DNA of 64,000 nt from Lateolabrax maculatus (taxonomy: Eukaryota; Chordata; Actinopteri; Acropomatiformes; Lateolabracidae): contig CM062197.1 of assembly GCA_031216445.1 (NCBI GenBank), forward strand, positions 26,562,001-26,626,000, written 5' to 3'. Of this stretch, positions 9,078-21,800 are shown one piece after another (position 1 is the stretch's first letter; each line of letters begins with the position of its first letter). A program made the translations under genes and the position numbers. A model generated the notes under the pieces. The model had not been told where the DNA came from. It did no database searches and saw only the letters and a program-made list of their open reading frames with translations.

Positions 9078-9420
9078 AGTTATTCATTAATTTTCTGTCT
9101 TTGCAGTCTTAAAACAGCAGAAATTAGTGTTTTCAAGCTTCTGTGAAGAAATTGTACACCACCAGTCATAAAACATCTTATTTCATCAAATGAAGCTAAG
9201 AAATGTGGAAACTTGCTTAAATGATATTATTCATCAAGTTTCTGTTTTTGCAGTAATAGAACAGCAGAAATTAGTGTTTTCAAGCTTCTGTGAAGAAAAT
9301 CTACATCAACAGTCATAAAACATCTTCTCTCATCAAAAGAAGCCAGAAACTTGCTCTAAATTATGTTATTCATCATGGTTCTGTCTTTGCATGTTATTCA
9401 TCATGTTTTTGTCTTTGCAG
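9078..9420 (+). repeat. Degenerate older satellite monomers with an extra ~28-bp module
   Basis: Two diverged monomers begin AACAGCAGAAATTAGTGTTT at 9113 and 9260, 147 bp apart. Both contain CAGTCATAAAACATCTT and CATCAAA(A/T)GAAG, then ACTTGCT. Between monomers lies a module of the form TTATTCATCA...TTCTGT.TTTGCAG. It is also seen at about 9080-9106, 9363-9390 and 9391-9419, the last two in tandem. The modern 118-bp monomer lacks this module. Confidence 0.75.
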
Positions 9421-9795
9421 TTTTTTTGGAAAACATAATATAAACATAACTACAACAATTTCAAGACCATGCAAGTAAGTATGCAACTCCTTCACCGTAA
9501 TCACACCCATGTTATCTTAATTATGTCTTTTCTTATGTCAAGTCCATGTACCGCAAACCATTTCCACTAATCTCACTTGTGTTTGTTTTTATTGGGAGTT
9601 CAGTGGTGAACTCCAAATCTATCTAGAAACCTTCTTGACAAACTAAAAATGACATATACAGCCACACTTTTAAATCTCTACTTTCACCAATTCCATGTTC
9701 CTGCCGCTCTACTTGAATGGACATATAACATTTCGTCCTGAAAAAATATTGGATCAACTTTGCAACTTTCAAAAAGTAAGCCATCATACGTTTAC
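9421..9795. other. Unassigned AT-rich sequence
   Basis: No open frame, repeat or motif that I can support. A short frame at 9290-9478 overlaps degenerate satellite and is not coding. Confidence 0.4.
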
Positions 9796-10255
9796 AACAT
9801 GCATGCCTCTACACTTTTCATACATGCATTATCCTATATTATCTTCACTTCCTCCCTTTTTGTGAAACTGTCCTAATTGTTTTTTTTCTATGGTGTTTTA
9901 GACGTACCCAGATCATTATTCTAATTATTGATGTGCTGAAGAAATACAACATCAGGACTGTGGACAAACCTAATGTACACATAATTACATTGTTACTGTC
10001 AATATGGACCTGTATGCCTAGTCAAACTACCACATGCATGCCCATACACACTCTGTACTAACCCTTTCATACATATCTTGTATTATCTTTACCTTTTCCC
10101 CTGTTGTGCAACTGTTTTCAATCACTAATTTTACATGCTTTTTCTGTTGTGTTCCATATTTGGCACTCGAGGCGTGGTTTGACTGTGTTATTGATGCCAC
10201 CTACAGCACCACAGAATGTCTGGACTGATGTCTGTACTAGTACAAAAAATTGTCT
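9796..10255 (+). repeat. Diverged 235-bp tandem duplication
   Basis: CATGCATGCC occurs at 9798 and 10033. Both copies continue with CTTTCATACAT or TTTTCATACAT, TAT(C)..TATTATCTT, a CTTCC or TTTCC block and TGTG(A/C)AACTGT. Later matches (ATTGATG, then a GGACTG block) support two units of about 235 bp. Identity is moderate. The open frame 10034-10228 inside copy 2 has no recognised product. Confidence 0.5.
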
Positions 10256-10860
10256 GCAGAGGGCGCTCTAAGCTCAGCCAATCTAACATGCATAGCTCTC
10301 GTGGTATTACAGCCCAGGTAACGGTCAAAAACGACACATGAAAACGGCAAACAATGATTTGAAAAGGGTTGTTGACACGGCTTATGTCTTAACATTTACC
10401 TTGTTTAATTGGTAGCCGTTGTCGAAAGAAAATGCCAAACTTCTGCACTGCACATGGCGGCTCCGATGATCATAAGTCGTTCCGTACGTGCAAATGAAGG
10501 GTTCGTTCGTTGTACCATTAGCTGCTATTCACGTGTCACTCCTTAGCTATTCGCTGTGCAATGCATATGGAAGTTCCCAGTGATAACACCGTCCCAACCC
10601 ACGGTGGTAGGATGGTGTCTTTGTTGAAATGTTACGACCACCCTCAGTTCCCATCCCAAGGTCTCTTGCTGCTAACCTCCATTAGCTGTGGTTAGCATTG
10701 GTAGTGCGGTGAACACTGCTGACTGCCACCTCTCCGTCTACCTGTGACTGCTTGTGACCTTGTGCTTTCCCAAAAGTGTGCTTCCTTAATTAAATAAAAA
10801 CCCAATATGTGTAAGCGGTCCAAAATACTCTCGCTGGATACTCTCACTGACATCCCTAAT
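10256..10860. other. CpG-containing unassigned patch
   Basis: Richer in GC and CpG than its surroundings (for example GGCGGCTCCGATG, CGTTCCGTACG and TTCGTTCG). It contains one short start-to-stop frame at 10432-10497, described separately. It could be a dead promoter/first exon or part of an unrecognised transposon. No splice structure or downstream exon could be linked. Confidence 0.3.
10432..10497 (+). other. Short THAP-like start peptide (22 codons), doubtful
   Basis: ATG opens MPNFCTAHGGSDDHKSF and reaches a stop after 21 residues. THAP DNA-binding domains often begin M-P-x-F/S-C-x4-C, and here the second Cys position is Gly. The rest of a THAP domain (about 80-90 residues) is not seen in any frame downstream. 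It may be a decayed fragment of a THAP-containing transposon or gene, or chance. Low confidence. Confidence 0.15.
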
Positions 10861-11009
10861 TCTAAGCTAATGAATATGCTACAATTTTTAATTTCAGATG
10901 GTTACACAGTAATGACAACACACTGCTCTTCCATCACAATGAAAGACTGAAAGCAACTAAGAGAAACCATTAGGGACATTATTTAAAATGACCATACATA
11001 TATACATGT

Positions 11010-11345
11010 AGTTTCCCTCTCACATACAGACAAGAAACCAAACTCGTTCACAAAGTACACTGACAACCTCTTACACATACAAGTGAAATGCTTTTATATA
11101 CCCAACTGGAACATTCTCACACAAGCAACTGAATACTACTAGTATACTACTAGTAAAATGTGCTCATATACACGTGAAAATGTTCCTCTCAGATATTTAA
11201 GCACTCATTCACATGCTCTACTGAACATGCTCTCACACGCAAGTGAAGCACTGTCACATACATAGCTGAAACTCTCATAAAAACTACTATCATCTTTTAC
11301 ATAGTATACTCAAAAACTTTCACACATACCTGTAAAATGTGGGTT
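11010..11345. repeat. Degenerate minisatellite
   Basis: Loosely repeated units of roughly 30-40 bp with the pattern CTCACA(C/T)A(C/T)... followed by a (G/C)TGAA(A)- or CTGTAAAATG-type block. Examples are near 11020, 11065, 11110, 11165, 11215, 11240, 11265 and 11315. The period is irregular and divergence high, so this rests on visual similarity only. Confidence 0.45.
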
Positions 11346-11884
11346 TAAAGGGGTTTTCAGTAGAATGTGTGAATATGTTGGGTTTCATATGTGTATTTAA
11401 CAGAGAACCACGTCTCTATATGCATGTCATTCTTAATTATGTCCCTAACAACTCCTCATAAGCAATGGCTGGACTGTCAATGTCTGTTTGATGCCCATTC
11501 TGCATCAATATATATGTAACTTCATACTGTGTATTTCTGTTATGCAGACTTAAATGGCTCGCAGTTTGGCAATGACAAATCCGATGTTCTGGTCAACAGA
11601 TATCCCATCTCTGTAACAGCAGTTACAGAGAACAGTCAGAAAATGACCTTGAAAAAAGTTTTTGGCCTCCAGCCTTACCATGTGGTTTTTTTTGTTGTTT
11701 GTATTGCCATCATGTCAAACCTGTAAATGTAGTTGTTCAGCACTGCCACTACAACACTTCGCTCTTCTTTAGGCCTCAATAATACTACACATTGACACTG
11801 CAGCTACAAAAATGCAATATTTGCAAAACTACATGTAATATTCACAATCTGTTAGTCAAGTAATGAATGACTAACAACAGGAAG
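11346..11884. other. Unassigned sequence with a 65-codon open frame (11529-11726, + strand)
   Basis: The frame at 11529-11726 includes TTCTGTTATGCAG, which resembles a splice acceptor, at about 11534-11546. After it come about 60 codons with fairly balanced composition (DLNGSQFGNDKSDVL...) and a hydrophobic end (VVFFVVCIAIM). I do not recognise it. No donor site or partner exon could be tied to it. It may be a lone exon-like fragment or chance. Confidence 0.2.
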
Positions 11885-12290
11885 TAAGCCTCATGTGACA
11901 TTCTTCATCCGATTTACATCAAATTCGTACGGTGTGCTCTACGCATGATACCTGGCATCGGGGTCTGGTCACAAGGCCGCAAACCGCCCCGACGTGCACA
12001 TGGGTGCGAGGGCTGGATCATCACTGCTTGCAGCCCTATTCAAATGCAGGAATTATTATTATTTATCTTTTTATTGTTTCCTCACGTTTTTGGGGGCCTG
12101 GACGTGCGTGAAAAGTTGTGAAACTTTCCACACGCAAAGTCTGGTGAAAACTTTTATATTTAAATGGTCTTGGACATGGGCGTGGCAAAATTGCTCAATA
12201 GCGCACAGCGTTTCAAACTTAAACCCCCCATATTTTGGTTTGACCCACATGCCCCAAATTAAGCAGGTACATGTATCATGCCCAGACTTT
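11885..12290. mobile_element. Dispersed repeat fragment adjoining the main array
   Basis: The stretch CATCCGATTTACATCAAATT through GGTGCGAGGGCTGGATCATC, GGGGGCCTGGACGTGCGTGA and TTGGACATGGGCGTGGCAA resembles, from memory, an interspersed sequence repeated in many teleost genomes; I cannot name the class. It is GC-richer than the satellite and stops within a few tens of bases of the first monomer at 12305. An open frame across it (11994-12329) runs on into the satellite and is not considered coding. Confidence 0.4.
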
Positions 12291-13068
12291 AAAAAAAGCC
12301 TTTTGAATGATGTTATTCAACAGAACTGAGTGTTTTCATAATAATGTGACCATAATAAACATCAACAACACCTTATTTCAACAAAAGAAGTTGATAAATA
12401 ATCAAACTTGCTCTGAATGATGTTATTCAACAGAAAGGAGTGTTTTCATAATAATGTGACCATAATAAACATCAACAGTCATAAAACACCTTATTTCATC
12501 AAAAGAAGTTGATAAATAAGCAAACTTGCTCTGAATGATGTTATTCAACAGATCTGAGTGTTTCCATGCTTCTGTTATGAAAATAAACATCAACATTCAA
12601 AAAACACCTTATTTCATCAAAAGAAGTTGATAAATAAGCAAACTTGCTCTGAATGATGTTATTCAACAGAACTGAGTGTTTTCATAATAATGTTAAAATA
12701 ATAAACATCAACAGTCATAAAACACCTTATTTCATCAAAAGAAGTTGATAAATAAGCAAACTTGCTCTGAATGATGTTATTCAACAGAAAGGAGTGTTTC
12801 CATAATAATGTGACCATAATAAACATCAACAGTCATAAAACACCTTACTTCATCAAAAGAAGTTGATAAATAAGCAAACTTGATCTGAATGATGTTATTC
12901 AACAGAAAGGAGTGTTTTCATAATAATGTGACCATAATAAACATCAACTGTCAAAAAACACCTTATTTCATCAAAAGAAGTTGATAAATAAGCAAACTTG
13001 CTCTGAATGATGTTATTCAACAGAACTGAGTGTTTTCATAATAATGTGACCATAATAAACATCAACTG

Positions 13069-13806
13069 TCATAAAACACCTTATTTCAACAAAAGAAGTT
13101 GACAAATAAGCAAACTTGCTCTGAATGATGTTATTCAACAGAAAGGAGTGTTTCCATGCTTCTGTTATGAAAATAAACATCAACAGTCAAAAAACACGTT
13201 ATTTCATCAAAAGAAGTTGATAAATAAGCAAAGTAAACATCAACAGAACTGAATGATGTTATTCAACAGAACTGAGTGTTTTCATAATAATGTGACCATA
13301 ATAAACATCAACAGTCATAAAACACCTTATTTCAACAAAAGAAGTTGATAAATAAGCAAACTTGCTCTGAATGATGTTATTCAACAGAAAGGAGTGTTTC
13401 CATGCTTCTGTTATGAAAATAAACATCAACAGTCAAAAAACACGTTATTTCATCAAAAGAAGTTGATAAATAAGCAAAGTAAACATCAACAGAACTGAAT
13501 GATGTTATTCAACAGAACTGAGTGTTTTCATAATAATGTGACCATAATAAACATCAACAGTCATAAAACACCTTATTTCAACAAAAGAAGTTGATAAATA
13601 AGCAAACTTGCTCTGAATGATGTTATTCAACAGAAAGGAGTGTTTCCATGCTTCTGTTATGAAAATAAACATCAACAGTCAAAAAACACGTTATTTCATC
13701 AAAAGAAGTTGATAAATAAGCAAAGAAAACATCAACAGAACTGAATGATGTTATTCAACAGAACTGAGTGTTTTCATAATAATGTGACCATAATAAACAT
13801 CAACAG
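13069..13806 (+). repeat. 246-bp dimeric higher-order repeat
   Basis: The rare CACGTTATTT variant occurs at 13195, 13441 and 13687, two exact steps of 246 bp (118 + 128), and again at 14179, 492 bp (two dimers) later. Each dimer pairs a TCCATGCTTCTG monomer with an ATAATGTGACC monomer. The boundaries given are approximate. Confidence 0.85.
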
Positions 13807-15930
13807 TCATAAAACACCTTATTTCATCAAAAGAAGTTGATAAATAAGCAAACTTGCTCTGAATGATGTTATTCAACAGAAAGGAGTGTTTTCATAATAA
13901 TGTTAAAATAATAAACATCAACAGTCATAAAACACCTTATTTCAACAAAAGAAGTTGATAAATAAGCAAACTTGCTCTGAATGATGTTATTCAACAGAAA
14001 GGAGTGTTTTCATAATAATGTGACCATAATAAACATCAACTGTCATAAAACACCTTATTTCATCAAAAGAAGTTGATAAATAAGCAAAGTAAACATCAAC
14101 AGAACTGAATGATGTTATTCAACAGAAAGGAGTGTTTCCATGCTTCTGTTATGAAAATAAACATCAACAGTCAAAAAACACGTTATTTCATCAAAAGAAG
14201 TTGATAAATAAGCAAAGTAAACATCAACAGAACTGAATGATGTTATTCAACAGAACTGAGTGTTTTCATAATAATGTGACCATAATAAACATCAACTGTC
14301 ATAAAACACCTTATTTCATCAAAAGAAGTTGATAAATAAGCAAACTTGCTCTGAATGATGTTATTCAACAGAAAGGAGTGTTTTCATAATAATGTGACCA
14401 TAATAAACATCAACAGTCATAAAACACCTTATTTCATCAAAAGAAGTTGATAAATAAGCAAACTTGCTCTGAATGATGTTATTCAACAGAAAGGAGTGTT
14501 TTCATAATACTGTGACCATAATAAACATCAACAGTCATAAAACACCTTATTTCATCAAACGAAGATAATAAATAAGCAAATTAAACATCAACAGAACTGA
14601 ATGATGTTATTCAACAGAACTGAGTGTTTTCATAATAATCTGACCATAATAAACATCAACTGTCATAAAACACCTTATTTCAACAAAAGAAGTTTGCAAA
14701 TAAGCAAACTTTCTCTGAATGATGTTATTCAACAGAAAGGAGTGTTTTCATAATAATGTTAAAATAATAAACATCAACAGTCATAAAACACCTTATTTCA
14801 ACAAAAGAAGTTGATAAACAAGCAAACTTGCTCTGAATGATGTTATTCAACAGAAAGGAGTGTTTTCATAATAATGTGACCATAATAAACATCAACAGTC
14901 ATAAAACACCTTATTTCAACAAAAGAAGTTGATAAACAAGCAAACTTGCTCTGAATGATGTTATTCAACAGAAAGGAGTGTTTTCATAATAATGTGACCA
15001 TAATAAACATCAACAGTCATAAAACACCTTATTTCAACAAAAGAAGTTGATAAACAAGCAAACTTGCTCTGAATGATGTTATTCAACAGAACTGAGTGTT
15101 TTCATAATAATGTGACCATAATAAACATCAACTGTCATAAAACACCTTATTTCATCAAAAGAAGTTGATAAATAAGCAAACTTGCTCTGAATGATGTTAT
15201 TCAACAGAACTGAGTGTTTTCATAATAATGTGACCATAATAAACATCAACTGTCATAAAACACCTTATTTCATCAAAAGAAGTTGATAAATAAGCAAAGT
15301 AAACATCAACAGAACTGAATGATGTTATTCAACAGAACTGAGTGTTTTCATAATAATGTGACCATAATAAACATCAACTGTCATAAAACACCTTATTTCA
15401 TCAAAAGAAGTTGATAAATAAGCAAAGTAAACATCAACAGAACTGAATGATGTTATTCAACAGAACTGAGTGTTTTCATAATAATGTGACCATAATAAAC
15501 ATCAACAGTCATAAAACACCTTATTTCAACAAAAGAAGTTGATAAACAAGCAAACTTGCTCTGAATGATGTTATTCAACAGAACTGAGTGTTTCCATGCT
15601 TCTGTTATGAAAATAAACATCAACAGTCAAAAAACACCTTATTTCATCAAAAGAAGTTGATAAATAAGCAAACTTGCTCTGAATGATGTTATTCAACAGA
15701 ACTGAGTGTTTCCATGCTTCTGTTATGAAAATAAACATCAACAGTCAAAAAACACCTTATTTCATCAAAAGAAGTTGATAAATAAGCAAACTTGCTCTGA
15801 ATGATGTTATTCAACAGAAAGGAGTGTTTTCATGCTTCTGTTATGAAAATAAACATCAACAGTCAAAAAACACGTTATTTCATCAAAAGAAGTTGATAAA
15901 TAAGCAAAGTAAACATCAACAGAACTGAAT

Positions 15931-17800
15931 GATGTTAATCAACAGAACTGAGTGTTTTCATAATAATGTGACCATAATAAACATCAACTGTCATAAAACA
16001 CCTTATTTCATCAAAAGAAGTTGATAAATAAGCAAACTTGCTCTGAATGATGTTATTCAACAGAAAGGAGTGTTTTCATAATACTGTGACCATAATAAAC
16101 ATCAACAGTCATAAAACACCTTATTTCATCAAAAGAAGTTGATAAATAAGCAAAGTAAACATCAACAGAACTGAATGATGTTATTCAACAGAACTGAGTG
16201 TTTTCATAATAATGTGACCATAATAAACATCAACTGTCATAAAACACCTTATTTCATCAAAAGAAGTTGATAAATAAGCAAAGTAAACATCAACAGAACT
16301 GAATGATGTTATTCAACAGAACTGAGTGTTTTCATAATAATGTGACCATAATAAACATCAACAGTCATAAAACACCTTATTTCATCAAAAGAAGTTGATA
16401 AATAAGCAAATTTGCTCTGAATGATGTTATTCAACAGAAAGGAGTGTTTTCATAATACTGTGACCATAATAAACATCAACAGTCATAAAACACCTTATTT
16501 CATCAAAGGAAGTTGATAAATAAGCAAAGTAAACATCAACAGAACTGAATGATGTTATTCAACAGATCTGAGTGTTTCCATGCTTCTGTTATGAAAATAA
16601 GCATCAACAGTCAAAAAACACTTTATTTCATCAAAAGAAGTTGATAAATAAGCAAACTTGCTCTGAATGATGTTATTCAACAGAACTGAGTGTTTTCATA
16701 ATAATGTGACCATAATAAACATCAACTGTCATAAAACACCTTATTTCATCAAAAGAAGTTGATAAATAAGCAAAGTAAACATCAACAGAACTGAATGATG
16801 TTATTCAACAGAACTGAGTGTTTTCATAATAATGTGACCATAATAAACATCAACTGTCATAAAACACCTTATTTCATCAAAAGAAGTTGATAAATAAGCA
16901 AAGTAAACATCAACAGAACTGAATGATGTTATTCAACAGAACTGAGTGTTTTCATAATAATGTGACCATAATAAACATCAACTGTCATAAAACACCTTAT
17001 TTCATCAAAAGAAGTTGATAAATAAGCAAAGTAAACATCAACAGAACTGAATGATGTTATTCAACAGAACTGAGTGTTTTCATAATAATGTGACCATAAT
17101 AAACATCAACTGTCATAAAACACCTTATTTCATCAAAAGAAGTTGATAAATAAGCAAAGTAAACATCAACAGAACTGAATGATGTTATTCAACAGAACTG
17201 AGTGTTTTCATAATAATGTGACCATAATAAACATCAACTGTCATAAAACACCTTATTTCATCAAAAGAAGTTGATAAATAAGCAAACTTGCTCTGAATGA
17301 TGTTATTCAACAGAACTGAGTGTTTTCATAATAATGTGACCATAATAAACATCAACTGTCATAAAACACCTTATCTGATCAAAAGAAGTTGATAAATAAG
17401 CAAAGTAAACATCAACAGAACTGAATGATGTTATTCAACAGAACTGAGTGTTTTCATAATAATGTGACCATAATAAACATCAACTGTCATAAAACACCTT
17501 ATCTGATCAAAAGAAGTTGATAAATAAGCAAAGTAAACATCAACAGAACTGAATGATGTTATTCAACAGAACTGAGTGTTTTCATAATAATGTGACCATA
17601 ATAAACATCAACAGTCATAAAACACCTTATTTCATCAAAAGAAGTTGATAAATAAGCAAACTTGCTCTGAATGATGTTATTCAACAGAAAGGAGTGTTTT
17701 CATGCTTCTGTTATGAAAATAAACATCAACAGTCAAAAAACACGTTATTTCATCAAAAGAAGTTGATAAATAAGCAAAGTAAACATCAACAGAACTGAAT
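15931..17800 (+). repeat. 1,870-bp higher-order repeat unit
   Basis: The rare GATGTTAATC variant recurs at 15931 and 17801, 1,870 bp apart. Neighbouring markers (a GTTTTCATGCTTCTG monomer before it and an ATACTGTGACC monomer after it) recur at the same offset. The length fits 5 short plus 10 long monomers exactly (590 + 1,280). The second copy starts at 17801 and stays similar for a few hundred bases before running into the homogeneous 128-bp stretch. Confidence 0.8.
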
Positions 17801-18042
17801 GATGTTAATCAACAGAACTGAGTGTTTTCATAATAATGTGACCATAATAAACATCAACTGTCATAAAACACCTTATTTCATCAAAAGAAGTTGATAAATA
17901 AGCAAACTTGCTCTGAATGATGTTATTCAACAGAAAGGAGTGTTTTCATAATACTGTGACCATAATAAACATCAACAGTCATAAAACACCTTATTTCATC
18001 AAAAGAAGTTGATAAATAAGCAAAGTAAACATCAACAGAACT

Positions 18043-18810
18043 GAATGATGTTATTCAACAGAACTGAGTGTTTTCATAATAATGTGACCATAATAAACAT
18101 CAACTGTCATAAAACACCTTATTTCATCAAAAGAAGTTGATAAATAAGCAAAGTAAACATCAACAGAACTGAATGATGTTATTCAACAGAACTGAGTGTT
18201 TTCATAATAATGTGACCATAATAAACATCAACTGTCATAAAACACCTTATTTCATCAAAAGAAGTTGATAAATAAGCAAAGTAAACATCAACAGAACTGA
18301 ATGATGTTATTCAACAGAACTGAGTGTTTTCATAATAATGTGACCATAATAAACATCAACTGTCATAAAACACCTTATTTCATCAAAAGAAGTTGATAAA
18401 TAAGCAAAGTAAACATCAACAGAACTGAATGATGTTATTCAACAGAACTGAGTGTTTTCATAATAATGTGACCATAATAAACATCAACTGTCATAAAACA
18501 CCTTATTTCATCAAAAGAAGTTGATAAATAAGCAAAGTAAACATCAACAGAACTGAATGATGTTATTCAACAGAACTGAGTGTTTTCATAATAATGTGAC
18601 CATAATAAACATCAACTGTCATAAAACACCTTATTTCATCAAAAGAAGTTGATAAATAAGCAAAGTAAACATCAACAGAACTGAATGATGTTATTCAACA
18701 GAACTGAGTGTTTTCATAATAATGTGACCATAATAAACATCAACTGTCATAAAACACCTTATTTCATCAAAAGAAGTTGATAAATAAGCAAAGTAAACAT
18801 CAACAGAACT
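18043..18810 (+). repeat. Run of six identical 128-bp monomers
   Basis: Monomer starts fall at 18043, 18171, 18299, 18427, 18555, 18683 and 18811, six exact 128-bp steps. Read by eye, the six copies are identical, all with AACTGAG, ATAATGTGACC, ACTGTCATAAAA and TTCATCAAAAG. A similar but shorter run lies at about 16.79-17.2 kb. Confidence 0.85.
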
Positions 18811-21800
18811 GAATGATGTTATTCAACAGAACTGAGTGTTTTCATAATAATGTGACCATAATAAACATCAACTGTCATAAAACACCTTATTTCATCAAAA
18901 GAAGTTGATAAATAAGCAAACTTGCTCTGAATGATGTTATTCAACAGAACTGAGTGTTTCCATGCTTCTGTTATGAAAATAAACATCAACTGTCAAAACA
19001 CACCTTATTTCATCAAAAGAAGTTGATAAATAAGCAAACTTGCTCTCAATGATGTTATTCAACAGAAAGGAGTGTTTTCATAATACTGTGATGAAAATAA
19101 ACATCAACTGTCAAAAAACACCTTATTTCATCAAAAGAAGTTGATAAATAAGCAAAGTAAACATCAACAGAACTGAATGATGTTATTCAACAGAACTGAG
19201 TGTTTTCATGCTTCTGTTATGAAAATAAACATCAACAGTCAAAAAACACCTTATTTCATCAAAAGAAGTTGATAAATAAGCAAACTTGCTCTGAATGATG
19301 TTATTCAACAGAACTGAGTGTTTCCATGCTTCTGTTATGAAAATAAACATCAACAGTCAAAAAACACCTTATTTCATCAAAAGAAGTTGATAAATAAGCA
19401 AACTTGCTCTGAATGATGTTATTCAACAGAAAGGAGTGTTTTCATAATACTGTGATGAAAATAAACATCAACTGTCAAAAAACACCTTATTTCATCAAAA
19501 GAAGTTGATAAATAAGCAAACATGCTCTGAATGATGTTATTCAACAGAACTGAGTGTTTCCATGCTTCTGTTATGAAAATAAACATCAACAGTCAAAAAA
19601 CACCTTATTTCATCAAAAGAAGTTGATAAATGAGCAAACTTGCTCCCAATGATGTTATTCAACAGAAAGGAGTGTTTTCATAATACTGTGATGAAAATAA
19701 ACATCAACTGTCAAAAAACACCTTATTTCATCAAAAGAAGTTGATAAATAAGCAAACTTGCTCTGAATGATGTTATTCAACAGAAAGGAGTGTTTTCATA
19801 ATAATGTGACCATAATAAACATCAACAGTCAAAAAACACCTCATTTCATCAAAAGAAGTTGATAAATAAGCAAAGTAAACATCAACAGAACTGAATGATG
19901 TTATTCAACAGAACTGAGTGTTTTCATAATAATGTGACCATAATAAACATCAACTGTCATAAAACACCTTATTTCATCAAAAGAAGTTGATAAATAAGCA
20001 AAGTAAACATCAACAGAACTGAATGATGTTATTCAACAGAACTGAGTGTTTTCATAATAATGTGACCATAATAAACATCAACAGTCATAAAACACCTTAT
20101 TTCAACAAAAGAAGTTGATAAACAAGCAAACTTGCTCTGAATGATGTTATTCAACAGAAAGGAGTGTTTTCATAATACTGTGACCATAATAAACATCAAC
20201 AGTCATAAAACACCTTATTTCATCAAAAGAAGTTGATAAATAAGCAAAGTAAACATCAACAGAACTGAATGATGTTATTCAACAGAACTGAGTGTTTTCA
20301 TAATAATGTGACCATAATAAACATCAACAGTCATAAAACACCTTATTTCAACAAAAGAAGTTGATAAACAAGCAAACTTGCTCTGAATGATGTTATTCAA
20401 CAGAAAGGAGTGTTTTCATAATAATGTGACCATAATAAACATCAACAGTCATAAAACACCTTATTTCATCAAAAGAAGTTGATAAATAAGCAAACTTGCT
20501 CTGAATGATGTTATTCAACAGAAAGGAGTGTTTTCATAATACTGTGACCATAATAAACATCAACAGTCATAAAACACCTTATTTCATCAAATGAAGTTGA
20601 TAAATAAGCAAAGTAAACATCAACAGAACTGAATGATGTTATTCAACAGAACTGAGTGTTTTCATAATAATGTGACCATAATAAACATCAACTGTCATAA
20701 AACACCTTATTTCATCAAAAGAAGTTGATAAATAAGCAAACTTGCTCTGAATGATGTTATTCAACAGAACTGAGTGTTTTCATAATAATGTGACCATAAT
20801 AAACATCAACTGTCATAAAACACCTTATTTCATCAAAAGAAGTTGATAAATAAGCAAAGTAAACATCAACAGAACTGAATGATGTTATTCAACAGAACTG
20901 AGTGTTTTCATAATAATGTGACCATAATAAACATCAACAGTCATAAAACACCTTATTTCAACAAAAGAAGTTGATAAATAAGCAAACTTGCTCTGAATGA
21001 TGTTATTCAACAGAACTGAGTGTTTTCATAATAATGTGACCATAATAAACATCAACTGTCATAAAACACCTTATTTCATCAAAAGAAGTTGATAAATAAG
21101 CAAACATCAACAGAACTGAATGATGTTATTCAACAGAACTGAGTGTTTTCATAATAATGTGACCATAATAAACATCAACAGTCATAAAACACCTTATTTC
21201 AACAAAAGAAGTTGATCAACAAGCAAACTTGCTCTGAATGATGTTATTCAACAGAAAGGAGTGTTTTCATAATAATGTGACCATAATAAACATCAACTGT
21301 CATAAAACACCTTATTTCATCAAAAGAAGTTGATAAATAAGCAAAGTAAACATCAACAGAACTGAATGATGTTATTCAACAGAACTGAGTGTTTTCATAA
21401 TAATGTGACCATAATAAACATCAACTGTCATAAAACACCTTATTTCATCAAAAAAAGTTGATAAATAAGCAAACTTGCTCTGAATGATGTTATTCAACAG
21501 AACTGAGTGTTTTCATAATAATGTGACCATAATAAACATCAACAGTCATAAAACACCTTATTTCATCAAAAGAAGTTGATAAATAAGCAAACTTGCTCTG
21601 AATGATGTTATTCAACAGAACTGAGTGTTTTCATAATAATGTGACCATAATAAACATCAACTGTCATAAAACACCTTATTTCATCAAAAGAAGTTGATAA
21701 ATAAGCAAAGTAAACATCAACAGAACTGAATGATGTTATTCAACAGAACTGAGTGTTTTCATAATAATGTGACCATAATAAACATCAACAGTCATAAAAC

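Noticed and set aside
11994..12329. 111-codon open frame before the array
   Set aside because: It lies mostly over a dispersed repeat and runs into the first satellite monomer. Its composition and boundaries do not suggest a protein.
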